From Salinispirillum marinum (lineage in GTDB: Bacteria; Pseudomonadota; Gammaproteobacteria; Pseudomonadales; Natronospirillaceae), in the NCBI RefSeq assembly GCF_042651565.1, contig NZ_JBHSDF010000006.1: a stretch of DNA of 64,000 nt, one strand, 5' to 3'. The position numbers and the translations under genes were made by a program. Below, in pieces: positions 53,973 to 62,003 of the stretch. The notes under the pieces were generated by a model, which had not been told where the DNA came from, searched no databases, and was given only the letters and a program-made list of their open reading frames with translations. The stretch's first letter is position 1. Every line of letters starts with the position of its first letter.

Positions 53973-55517
53973 TTAACCTCTCCGCCGACCAATGTTGTAT
54001 TCCCGCAACTTATTGGCCACCGCCGTATGCGACAAGCCCAAGCGCTTACCGAGCTGACGTGAGCTGGGAAAAGACGGATACAGCGCCCGTAACAATTTAG
54101 CTTCAAATTCCTTCACCGAACTTTCCAAGCTGCCTTCAAACTCAGATACCTGTACCGACATGGCCGAGGCGGTTTCAGGTATGTCCAAATGGCGGGGTTC
54201 AATAATGTCCTCCTCCACCATGGAAACGGCACGATAGAGTGCATTTTCTAGCTGCCGTACATTGCCTGGCCAATTCTGCTGCTTCAACAGATTCAGGGTT
54301 TCGTCACTCATGGTGACAAAGCGCCGACTAGTCTCCGCGATGCGCTGCACAAAGTGACGTGCCAGTGGAATAATGTCGGCCCGACGATCACGCAGGGGAG
54401 GCAGGCTGAGGGTAAGAACGTTTATTCGATAATAGAGATCCCGTCGCAATATGCCTTGATCCACCAGTACGGCTAAATCCTTCTGGGTTGAACAAATGAT
54501 CCGTACATCCACCGACTGTTCTTCTTCCGCACCGACTTTGCGAAAGCTACCCTCTTGTAACACACGCAGCAGTTTGGCTTGAATGCTTAATGGGAGATCA
54601 CCCACTTCATCGAGAAATAAGGTGCCCCCGTTATATTTCTCGAAAATACCTTCATGGGCAGCAACGCCGGGAATGGCCCCTTCACATACCCCAAACAACT
54701 CCGTTTCCGCAGCCTCCGGTGGCATAGAGGCGCAATTGATTACGGCATAGGCCTTATCGCGGCGCAAACTGAAATTGTGGCACGCACGGGCCATTAAATC
54801 CTTGCCCGTGCCGGTTTCACCTGTAATCAACACGGGTGCATCCAATACGGCCATGCGCCGAGCCTGCCGAATAAGCTCACGCATGGACTTACTTTCGGCC
54901 ACCATGGCTGAAAATTCGCTCTGGGTCTGACTGTAGGTTTGCATCTGCCGGCCAAGCCGTGTCGGCGATTTCAGCGTAATCACCGCGCCCGCAAACTTTT
55001 GCTCTCCCTGATCATCGGGAATGTACACCGGGTAAATATCTGCCAAAAAAGCTTGTTTGGCGATTTGCACAAACGCACTCTCATGGTCATGCTGTTCATC
55101 ACGCAGCCACTTGTTCAAATTGAATCCACGCAGATGCTTGCGCAGGTTTTCCCCGCGCAATTCGGCGGGATCTATCTGCAACACGGCACCAGCAGCGCGA
55201 TTGGCGATCTGAATACGTCCGTTGACATCCATACTGATCACTGGCTCGGGCAAGGTGGTGAGCAACACCTTTAACTCTTCTTTCTCGCGCTCCATGGGCA
55301 TGAAGGAAACCGTACTGACATCATGCACGCCCTCGATATGCCGTAATTGAGGCATGATTTGCTGAAATTGATCGAACGCTAAGGTCGGAATTGAAAGGAA
55401 TATCTCACCTTCAAGATGGGTTTCGATACCCCGTAAATTGATGTTGTTTTGCACGAGACGATTCAAGACTTCTTGGGCAATACCAAGACGGTTTTCACAG
55501 TGTATATGTATGCGCAT
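53973..55517 (-). CDS. tyrR: TyrR-family aromatic amino acid regulator
   Basis: Transcription factor for aromatic amino acid transport and metabolism. 514 residues (E. coli TyrR 513). ACT domain at 1-70 (MRIHIHCENRLGIAQEVL), PAS at about 78-140 (LPEPVISMDVNGRIQIANRAA), AAA+ domain with Walker A ITGETGTGKDLMARA near 236 and FLDEVGDLPLSIQAKLLRVLQEG near 302, and the TyrR-type HTH SSRQLGKRLGLSHTAVANKL near 488. The sigma-54 contact loop GAFTGA is replaced by GAIPGV, so like E. coli TyrR it should act with sigma-70. A perfect TyrR box sits just upstream. Confidence 0.95.
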   Translation of the reverse strand: MRIHIHCENRLGIAQEVLNRLVQNNINLRGIETHLEGEIFLSIPTLAFDQFQQIMPQLRHIEGVHDVSTVSFMPMEREKEELKVLLTTLPEPVISMDVNGRIQIANRAAGAVLQIDPAELRGENLRKHLRGFNLNKWLRDEQHDHESAFVQIAKQAFLADIYPVYIPDDQGEQKFAGAVITLKSPTRLGRQMQTYSQTQSEFSAMVAESKSMRELIRQARRMAVLDAPVLITGETGTGKDLMARACHNFSLRRDKAYAVINCASMPPEAAETELFGVCEGAIPGVAAHEGIFEKYNGGTLFLDEVGDLPLSIQAKLLRVLQEGSFRKVGAEEEQSVDVRIICSTQKDLAVLVDQGILRRDLYYRINVLTLSLPPLRDRRADIIPLARHFVQRIAETSRRFVTMSDETLNLLKQQNWPGNVRQLENALYRAVSMVEEDIIEPRHLDIPETASAMSVQVSEFEGSLESSVKEFEAKLLRALYPSFPSSRQLGKRLGLSHTAVANKLREYNIGRRRG

Positions 55518-55545
55518 AGGGCTCTAGTCGTATTGTTCATTATTA

Positions 55546-55563
55546 TGTAAAACATTATTTACA
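55546..55563 (-). promoter_or_regulatory. TyrR box in the tyrR promoter
   Basis: TGTAAA-ACATTA-TTTACA matches the TyrR consensus TGTAAA-N6-TTTACA in all twelve defined bases. It lies 29-46 bp before the tyrR start, in the position for autorepression. Confidence 0.88.
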
Positions 55564-55637
55564 ATGAACGCTTCAGACTCAACCCTTTTTGGCAAAAGAT
55601 GTTTACTCTTACTGGTAAAGTTAAGCTTTGGGCAGCG

Positions 55638-56666
55638 TCAGACGCTTTCAACCGTGCGCCACAGTTGTGCGCTCAAGTCATCGGGCTTCGACCATTCGCC
55701 AGCCAGCAACCATTCGACCACCGCCGCCGCCACATCGGGATAAGACACCTGTACGACTGGCGCCGTGCTCAACCATTCCGCAATTCGTTCCATTGATAGA
55801 TGATCCATCGCTGTACCGTAACCCAGCTGTTTCAAAGCCAAAGCATTGGAAGCCTGCTCCATTTGGCCATGTACCGGTTTGACCAAAATGCGCTTACCCA
55901 GATGCAACGCCTCACTGGCCAATTCAAACCCGGCGTTACAGATGACAGATTCACACTGCCGCAAACACTGTTGAAAATTGTCTCGTCCAAACGGGTGTAT
56001 ATGGATATGACCGTATTGACCGGGCTCTTTGGCGTCCGTGAATACATCAAACAGGTAATTCTCCAAGGGCTCTATTAAAGCTAGAACCTGAGCTAGGTCC
56101 TCAAACGGCAAATACACCAGAACGCGATCAGGATCGGCACTTTCTGGTGCATCGGCTACGTGAATTAACGGTGGCAAAATGGGAGCACCAAAGTGATGCC
56201 AATGCGCACCAAAGGATATGGAAGCAGGCGCAAACCACCGCATCACCTGACGAGCAAGCCAAGAATCCTGTGCCTTGGGAATTGGAAAACGAAACGCGTA
56301 CTGATGCCCCAACCCAATACATGGCTTGCCAGCCCACCGTGCAGCCCAAGCCGTGATCGGCTCAAAATCGGTAATCACGATATCATAATCTTGAACGTTC
56401 AGGGTTCGCATGTCCTTCCATAGTGTCCTGAGATCGGCCTGCCAAAACGTCTTGAAATAGTCGATTCGGCCAGACTCTACGGTGAACGTAAGGCCTTTAC
56501 GTACCGTAAATTCACCAAAGGCTTCCATATCAAAAAGTTTTTCAGCCGGGCGGCCTGAGAAAATATAGTCTACCGAGATGCCCCGAGCAGCCAAGGCTTC
56601 TTCCATGACGCGTGCCCGCGTAATATGTCCATTGCCCGTTGCCTGAACGCCGTAAAGAATTTTCAT
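55638..56666 (-). CDS. MJ1255/VC2487-family glycosyltransferase
   Basis: Glycosyltransferase-fold protein, 342 residues from ATG at 56664-56666 (MKILYGVQATGNGHITRAR). Two Rossmann-like halves: the N-terminal GNGHITRARVMEEALAARG and YDIVITDFEPITAWAARW near 95-112; C-terminal CESVICNAGFELASEALHLGKRILVKPVHGQMEQASNA near 235-272 (split blocks, the donor-binding Asn-Ala-Gly-Phe-Glu site). Its start overlaps the PAP2 gene stop by 4 bp. Donor and acceptor are not known to me. Confidence 0.87.
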   Translation of the reverse strand: MKILYGVQATGNGHITRARVMEEALAARGISVDYIFSGRPAEKLFDMEAFGEFTVRKGLTFTVESGRIDYFKTFWQADLRTLWKDMRTLNVQDYDIVITDFEPITAWAARWAGKPCIGLGHQYAFRFPIPKAQDSWLARQVMRWFAPASISFGAHWHHFGAPILPPLIHVADAPESADPDRVLVYLPFEDLAQVLALIEPLENYLFDVFTDAKEPGQYGHIHIHPFGRDNFQQCLRQCESVICNAGFELASEALHLGKRILVKPVHGQMEQASNALALKQLGYGTAMDHLSMERIAEWLSTAPVVQVSYPDVAAAVVEWLLAGEWSKPDDLSAQLWRTVESV

Positions 56667-57202
56667 AGACCGACGTACCCCATTGCCCAAAGCGCCACAC
56701 TGGCACCCATGAAGGCACCCACCACCGTATCGGTTGGAAAATGCACACCGAGAAAGATACGAGAAAGCCCAACCGAGGCCGCCCAAAGCCACCAAAGCAA
56801 AGCGACCGCTGGGAACAATGCTACTAAAAAAGTAGCGAACAAGAAGGCACAGGAAGTATGACCGGATGGAAAACTGAATTGATCGGACGGACGAATGAAA
56901 CTGTGAAAATTGATCAACGCATCCTGCGGACGATTGCGCTTGCAGACCCGCTTGACCAACAAGTAAATAACCCGCTCAACCACAAAGGCCAGTGCCATCG
57001 CCTGCAGCCAACGCTCATCAAAGGCATCATGCAGTGCGTATAAGAGCAATGCCATCAGCGCGTACAACGGGCCATCGGCGGTCGCTGATACATAACGCCC
57101 GACCTGCGTTAAGTGCTCGCGGCGCTTGCGGTTCATACACCAAGAAAAGGCGAGAACATCAAATTGGTGGATACTGGCAAACAGTTGTCGAGTCATCGTC
57201 AT
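56663..57202 (-). CDS. PAP2-family membrane phosphatase
   Basis: Lipid or undecaprenyl pyrophosphate phosphatase-like, 179 residues, five or six TM helices. The three PAP2 motifs are complete: KRVCKRNRP near 84-92, FPSGHTSC near 111-118, and SRIFLGVHFPTD near 145-156. Translation-coupled to the glycosyltransferase (ATGA overlap), hinting that both act on one lipid-linked sugar route; inferred. Confidence 0.9.
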   Translation of the reverse strand: MTMTRQLFASIHQFDVLAFSWCMNRKRREHLTQVGRYVSATADGPLYALMALLLYALHDAFDERWLQAMALAFVVERVIYLLVKRVCKRNRPQDALINFHSFIRPSDQFSFPSGHTSCAFLFATFLVALFPAVALLWWLWAASVGLSRIFLGVHFPTDTVVGAFMGASVALWAMGYVGL

Positions 57203-57302
57203 GCCTCCTCAGCATTGGATGACCTTACTATCTCGATATTTGATGACGCGAATATGGCGGAAACATGAATGAATAGTGACAATCAGGCCGGGTTTTGACC
57301 GG

Positions 57303-57755
57303 CTAACTTGGGGTAGCCGGCTTAAATGTGCTGGTTTGAAAGGTTTTTTGTAACCGTATTACTCGATCCTTCAATTGGGCAGCGCTGTAAGCACGCGGCG
57401 CAACGCGGCCCCAAACGGGATCTGGCCATGCCGGGTCAGAATGCTTGCGCACAACATGGTGGATATGCAGTTGTTTCACGACATTACCCAAAGCAGCAAC
57501 ATTCATTTTGTCGGCTTGAAATTCTTTCGCTAGCCCACTGGCAACGAAGGACGATTCCCAAATCAATTGCTCTTGGTCATCGGTATCCAATTGATACATT
57601 TCAGAGATACCCTCACGTTTAGGTACCAACACAATCCATGGATAATTCGCGTCCTTCATCAACAGCACGCGACACAACATCAAATCGCCCACCCATACAC
57701 AGTCGTTTTGTAATCGGTGGTCCAGCTCGAAACCCCCGGCTTGGTTTTTCGTCAT
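57303..57755 (-). CDS. HIT domain protein
   Basis: Histidine-triad nucleotide hydrolase/transferase-like, 150 residues. LMKDANYPWIVLVPKREGISEMYQL near 31-55 (in parts) and the triad NVVKQLHIHHVVRKHSDPAWPDPVW near 86-110, with His-x-His-His. It resembles the proteobacterial COG0537 group. Tail-adjacent and divergent from the DUF482 gene. Confidence 0.9.
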   Translation of the reverse strand: MTKNQAGGFELDHRLQNDCVWVGDLMLCRVLLMKDANYPWIVLVPKREGISEMYQLDTDDQEQLIWESSFVASGLAKEFQADKMNVAALGNVVKQLHIHHVVRKHSDPAWPDPVWGRVAPRAYSAAQLKDRVIRLQKTFQTSTFKPATPS

Positions 57756-57875
57756 TGGAAATCATCACCCCGTTCAATATCATGCATGCTGTCGCTTTCA
57801 GAAACGACAAGTCTGGCTCGGGATTATAGCCGTATTCGCCAAAGGACGACAGACGCCACTAACCGACGACATATT

Positions 57876-58976
57876 ATGAATTGGAACCTAAAACCTAGCG
57901 ACTGGATCTTTCCTAGCGCCTCGGAAGCCAACCCTTTTTCTACCGCGACCTTTTTGAACATCCTGCAAGCATCGGGCAGTACGGTGGCAGAAACCGGCTG
58001 GGAGGCACTGCACGCAAGCCATAGAGATGGCCTCATCATGCCGTTGTATCGCAAGAACCACTCCTACGGCGAATACGTTTTCGACTGGAGCTGGGCCAAT
58101 GCTTATGCTCAACATGGGCTCGACTACTATCCAAAATTGGTTTCTGCTATACCCTACACACCTTCAGTAGGCCCTAGGGTATTAGGCAATTGGCAGCGCC
58201 AACATCTAGAAGAATGGGCAACTCAGTTACCTGAGTTGTGCCTCCAGACCGGCAGCAGTGGCTGGCACCTACTTTTTCCTGAAGCGGATTTGTTGGCGGC
58301 GTTTGATCCGGCTCAATTCATCGTCCGCCAGGACTGCCAATTTCACTGGCACAACCGAGGCTACCGCGATTTCCAAGACTTTCTCGATGTCATGACGGCC
58401 CGTCGTCGAAAAACCGTGCGCAAAGAGCGCCAAAAAGTCATCGATCAAGGCATAACAATGCGCATGGTCGAGGGCAATGATCTGACCGTGGAAGAGTTAC
58501 GTCAGTTCTATCTGTTTTACCACACGACCTATCTCAAAAGAGGTCGCACGGGCTACCTCACTGAGGATTTCTTTGTCCAGTTGCATCAGCGCATGGCAGC
58601 ACAGACCGTTTTTGCCTTAGCCTATCGGGGCAAGAATCTGCTGGGTGGCGCCCTGTTCTTTAAGAGCGCCGAAAGGTTGTACGGGCGCTATTGGGGTGCC
58701 ATCGAAGACATTGACTGCCTGCACTTTGAGACTTGCTATTATCAAGGCATAGAATACGCCATTGCTCACGGGTTGCAGGTGTTTGACCCTGGCACGCAAG
58801 GCGAACATAAGATCCCGCGCGGATTTGAACCTATTTCGACCTACAGTGTCCATTGGCTGGCACAGCGCGACTTTCATGCCGCCATCGCGCACCATGTTCG
58901 CCAGGAACGTACACAGGTCGAACGTTATATGGCAGAGGCCAAAACCCTGTTACCCTTCAAACAGTCAGAAAGCTAA
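57876..58976 (+). CDS. DUF482 / GNAT-fold acyltransferase-like protein
   Basis: 366 residues from ATG at 57876 (MNWNLKPSDWIFPSASEANPF first 20 positions); the frame is open 53 codons further, overlapping the hit gene. It matches the peptidogalycan biosynthesis/DUF482 family (COG3146): SHRDGLIMPLYRKNHSYGEYV near 49-69, the FEMX/GNAT part RKTVRKERQKV near 185 and LLGGALFFKSAERLYGRYWGA near 255-275. Function unproven; a cytoplasmic aminoacyl- or acetyltransferase is inferred. Confidence 0.85.
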   Translation: MNWNLKPSDWIFPSASEANPFSTATFLNILQASGSTVAETGWEALHASHRDGLIMPLYRKNHSYGEYVFDWSWANAYAQHGLDYYPKLVSAIPYTPSVGPRVLGNWQRQHLEEWATQLPELCLQTGSSGWHLLFPEADLLAAFDPAQFIVRQDCQFHWHNRGYRDFQDFLDVMTARRRKTVRKERQKVIDQGITMRMVEGNDLTVEELRQFYLFYHTTYLKRGRTGYLTEDFFVQLHQRMAAQTVFALAYRGKNLLGGALFFKSAERLYGRYWGAIEDIDCLHFETCYYQGIEYAIAHGLQVFDPGTQGEHKIPRGFEPISTYSVHWLAQRDFHAAIAHHVRQERTQVERYMAEAKTLLPFKQSES

Positions 58977-58994
58977 CGAAAAGAAGAGAACGCT

Positions 58995-59414
58995 ATGCAG
59001 TACTTACATACCATGATTCGTGTCCGGGACTTGAATGCCGCCTTACGTTTTTTTTGTGACCAATTGGGATTGGTGGAAACGCGCCGGAAGGACCATGACC
59101 AAGGTCGTTTCACGCTGGTATTCTTGGCCACTGAACCCGGAGCGCCAGAAATCGAGTTAACGTACAACTGGGATCAACAGGAACCGTACAGCGAAGGGCG
59201 TAACTTTGGTCATTTGGCGTATGCGGTTGATGACATCTATGCAACCTGCCAAAAACTGTTGGATTCAGGTGTCGCTATTTTACGGCCGCCCCGCGACGGG
59301 CATATGGCGTTTGTGCGCTCGCCAGATCAGATTTCCGTCGAACTTTTGCAGAGAGGCGCTCCATTGCCGCCAGCGGAACCTTGGGCGTCCATGGCGAATC
59401 AAGGTACGTGGTAA
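58995..59414 (+). CDS. gloA: Lactoylglutathione lyase (glyoxalase I)
   Basis: Detoxifies methylglyoxal as its glutathione hemithioacetal. 139 residues with two beta-alpha-beta-beta-beta halves. Metal ligands expected in LHTMIRVRDL (His5), PEIELTYNWD (Glu near 55), NFGHLAYAVDD (His near 74) and SVELLQRG (Glu near 121). 18 bp after the DUF482 gene. Confidence 0.93.
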   Translation: MQYLHTMIRVRDLNAALRFFCDQLGLVETRRKDHDQGRFTLVFLATEPGAPEIELTYNWDQQEPYSEGRNFGHLAYAVDDIYATCQKLLDSGVAILRPPRDGHMAFVRSPDQISVELLQRGAPLPPAEPWASMANQGTW

Positions 59415-59428
59415 AAATCAGCGAGCAC

Positions 59429-59454
59429 AAAAAAAGGCCTTACGGCCTTTTTTT
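59429..59454. terminator. Bidirectional intrinsic terminator after gloA
   Basis: AAGGCC-TTAC-GGCCTT stem flanked by seven A and seven T; it serves gloA (plus) and the 35-residue gene (minus). Confidence 0.92.
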
Positions 59455-59464
59455 GTTTAAAAAC

Positions 59465-59572
59465 CTATTGCCCTGCTACCCAAAAAATAATCGCCGCAGC
59501 TGTCACTAAAATCGTAACGGCAGCAACCAAAGAATCCGCTTGGCTATCGGTCAGTTTGCTTGGCTTGGCCAT
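59465..59572 (-). CDS. 35-residue putative membrane protein
   Basis: Read directly from the minus strand: ATG at 59570-59572 and TAG at 59465-59467. The product begins MAKPSKLTDSQADSLVAAVT and continues ILVTAAAIIFWVAGQ, a Lys-containing head and a single C-terminal hydrophobic helix. AAGGA lies 9 nt before the ATG and a strong terminator lies 10 bp after the stop, which together support a real gene. Too short for routine gene calling. Function unknown. Confidence 0.65.
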   Translation of the reverse strand: MAKPSKLTDSQADSLVAAVTILVTAAAIIFWVAGQ

Positions 59573-59738
59573 GATACAGTCCTTCACACTAAAAATTTAC
59601 TTGGCGTGTATGATAGCGAGCCGTTTAAAGGCGTCAACCGTTTAAGCGGCGCTTAGTGAATTTATCACTATGACATATATAAATTTCGCATCTAAATATG
59701 AAATTTTAATCTTTTTTATTATAAGGACAGTCTGCTAT

Positions 59739-59780
59739 CGTTCCGCATTATAATTTCAGCACCCCCTACGGAACGACCCA
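59739..59780 (+). promoter_or_regulatory. Promoter region of the nitrite/sulfite reductase gene
   Basis: TATAAT at 59750-59755, 24 bp before the ATG, with only a poor -35 (GACAGT 17 bp upstream), as for an activator-dependent promoter. GTTCCG at 59741 and CGGAAC at 59770 form an inverted pair around it. An AAATTTC/GAAATTT pair lies upstream in AT-rich DNA. CysB or a nitrogen regulator would be plausible; not shown. Confidence 0.4.
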
Positions 59781-61432
59781 TGTACGTATACAACGACTAC
59801 GACCAACAACTGGTTGATGACCGCGTCGATCAATTCAGAGAGCAAACCCAGCGCTATCTGGCAGGCGAACTCAAAGACGAGGAATTCCTCCCGCTGCGTC
59901 TACAAAACGGCTTATACGTACAGCGCTATGCTCCCATGTTACGGGTTGCTATTCCTTACGGCATGCTGTCGTCCGCTCAATTACGCAAACTGGCCGACAT
60001 TTCCGAGCAATATGATCGCGGCTACGGGCACTTCAGTACCCGTCAGAACATTCAGTTCAACTGGCCGAAGCTGGAAACCGTTCCGGACATTTTGGCCGAA
60101 CTCGCCAGCGTGCAGATGCATGCCATCCAAACCAGTGGCAACTGTATCCGTAACACTACAACCGACCAATTTGCGGGCGTCCTAGCCGACGAAGTGGTAG
60201 ACCCTCGTCCGTATTGTGAACTGATTCGGCAATGGTCGACGTTTCACCCTGAATTTGCCTTCTTGCCGAGGAAGTTCAAAATTGCCGTTAACAGCGCTGC
60301 GCATACCGACCGTGCCGCCATTCAAGTACACGACATTGGCGTGCAGATCATTCGCAACGCAAACCATGAGTTGGGCTATCGAATATATGTCGGTGGCGGC
60401 CTTGGTCGTACGCCTATGGTAGGGCAAGTGATCACCGAGTTTTTACCTGAAGAGCACCTATTGACGTATTTGGAAGCCATCGTTCGAGTGTATAACCAGC
60501 ATGGACGGCGGGACAACAAGTACAAAGCACGGATTAAGATTCTGGTGAAGGCTTTGGGTATTGAAGCCTTCCGGACACGGGTTGAGCAAGAGTGGGTGCA
60601 TTTGAAAAATGGTCCTAGCACACTGACCCAAGCGGAAATCGATCGTGTCGCTAAACATTTCAGTGCGCCAGACTATGCAGCTCTGCCCTCTGAATCCGCT
60701 GCCGTTGAAGCGTTAAAAGCTGACAGTAAACGTTTCCGCAACTGGGTTGAGCGCAATACGACAGCGCACAAAATAGCGGGATACACCGCTGTGACCTTGT
60801 CATTGAAGAAAACGGGCGTGGCGCCTGGTGACATTTACGCCAAGCAAATGCGTGCTGCCGCCGAGCTCGCCGACCAGTTCAGTTTTGGTGAACTCCGAGT
60901 CAGTCACTTTCAAAACCTCATTCTGGCAGATGTACGGCAGGAAGACCTCCCGGCGCTCTGGGAAGCTGCTAAAGCTCAAGGTTTTGCGACGCCAAATATT
61001 GGTACGCTCACCGATATTATTTGCTGTCCGGGCGGCGACTTTTGTGCCTTGGCCAATGCTAAGTCCATCCCCATTGCCGAACAAATTCAAGCACGCTTTG
61101 AAGACTTGGATTACTTGTATGATTTGGGTGATATCGAATTGAACATCTCAGGCTGCATGAACGCCTGTGGTCACCACCATGTCGGGCATATCGGCATATT
61201 GGGAGTGGACAAAAAAGGCGAAGAGTTTTATCAGATTTCGCTCGGTGGCGCCTCGAACCAGAACGCAGCCATTGGAAAAATCTTAGGCCCTTCTTTCAAA
61301 GCCGACGAAATGGCCGATGTGGTCGAAAAGATTATTGATGTCTTTGTTGAGCAACGCACCGAAGAAGAATTGTTTGTCGATACGGTGAACCGGTTAGGCA
61401 TCACCCCATTTAAGGAGCGCGTATATGCCTAA
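59780..61432 (+). CDS. cysI: Siroheme nitrite/sulfite reductase hemoprotein
   Basis: Six-electron reduction of sulfite to sulfide (or nitrite to ammonia). 550 residues. Siroheme-binding TSGNCIRNTTTDQFAG near 117-132 and the 4Fe-4S/siroheme ligands CCPGGDFC near 416-423 and SGCMNACGHHHVGH near 456-469. It matches the Pseudomonas gene annotated cysI that pairs with a DUF934 gene, which overlaps its end by 8 bp here. Assimilatory sulfite reduction is the best guess. Confidence 0.9.
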   Translation: MYVYNDYDQQLVDDRVDQFREQTQRYLAGELKDEEFLPLRLQNGLYVQRYAPMLRVAIPYGMLSSAQLRKLADISEQYDRGYGHFSTRQNIQFNWPKLETVPDILAELASVQMHAIQTSGNCIRNTTTDQFAGVLADEVVDPRPYCELIRQWSTFHPEFAFLPRKFKIAVNSAAHTDRAAIQVHDIGVQIIRNANHELGYRIYVGGGLGRTPMVGQVITEFLPEEHLLTYLEAIVRVYNQHGRRDNKYKARIKILVKALGIEAFRTRVEQEWVHLKNGPSTLTQAEIDRVAKHFSAPDYAALPSESAAVEALKADSKRFRNWVERNTTAHKIAGYTAVTLSLKKTGVAPGDIYAKQMRAAAELADQFSFGELRVSHFQNLILADVRQEDLPALWEAAKAQGFATPNIGTLTDIICCPGGDFCALANAKSIPIAEQIQARFEDLDYLYDLGDIELNISGCMNACGHHHVGHIGILGVDKKGEEFYQISLGGASNQNAAIGKILGPSFKADEMADVVEKIIDVFVEQRTEEELFVDTVNRLGITPFKERVYA

Positions 61433-61919
61433 GCTGATATTGGACGGACAAGCCGTTGAAGACTCTTTTCGTGTCTTGCGTGAAGACGACGCCATACCAG
61501 ACACCGGTGACATTCTTTTATCTTGGTCTCGATGGTTAACAGACGGTATCGCCCGGCAAGAGAGCGGACAGAAGACCGGCGTTTGGTTAGCCAGTGACGA
61601 GTTAGTTGAAACATTGAACAACAGCATCTGCCAAGCAGACGTTGTGGCGATTGAATTTCCCAAGTTTGCCGATGGCCGTGGGTTCTCTACCGCCTATTTA
61701 CTGCGCAGCCGTTTGGGCTATCAAGGCCAGTTAAGGGCAATCGGTGACATCCTGCTTGATCAGTTGTTTTATTTAAATCGTGTAGGCTTCAATGCTTTTG
61801 CCATTCCCGACGACAAAAGCCTGGAAAAGGGGTTAAGTTTACTCAATCCTATACGGGTAAAGTATCAAGCCTCTACCGACATCCCGAGCCCACTGTACCG
61901 CCAAACAGCGCTAGCCTAG
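61425..61919 (+). CDS. DUF934 protein, partner of sulfite reductase
   Basis: 164 residues of the DUF934 family. GVWLASDELVETLNNSICQADVVAIEFPKFADGRGFS at about 50-86 is the conserved block (seen in parts: VVAIEFPKFADGRGFS), then LRSRLGYQGQLRAIGDILLDQLFYLNRVGF. It overlaps the reductase gene, so translation is coupled; family members always accompany this reductase, suggesting a role in its assembly or electron supply. Confidence 0.9.
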   Translation: MPKLILDGQAVEDSFRVLREDDAIPDTGDILLSWSRWLTDGIARQESGQKTGVWLASDELVETLNNSICQADVVAIEFPKFADGRGFSTAYLLRSRLGYQGQLRAIGDILLDQLFYLNRVGFNAFAIPDDKSLEKGLSLLNPIRVKYQASTDIPSPLYRQTALA

Positions 61920-61932
61920 CACTCCTAAGACA

Positions 61933-61953
61933 GGCGGGCATCCTCGGCCCGCC
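61933..61953 (+). terminator. Hairpin after the cysI-DUF934 operon
   Basis: GGCGGGC / GCCCGCC with a 7-nt loop, 14 bp after the stop. The downstream T-run is short (ATTTCAT), so termination would be weak. Confidence 0.5.
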
Positions 61954-62003
61954 ATTTCATGTTATAAATGCGACTGAAACCTACTGTCCGGTGATTATTA
62001 AAC

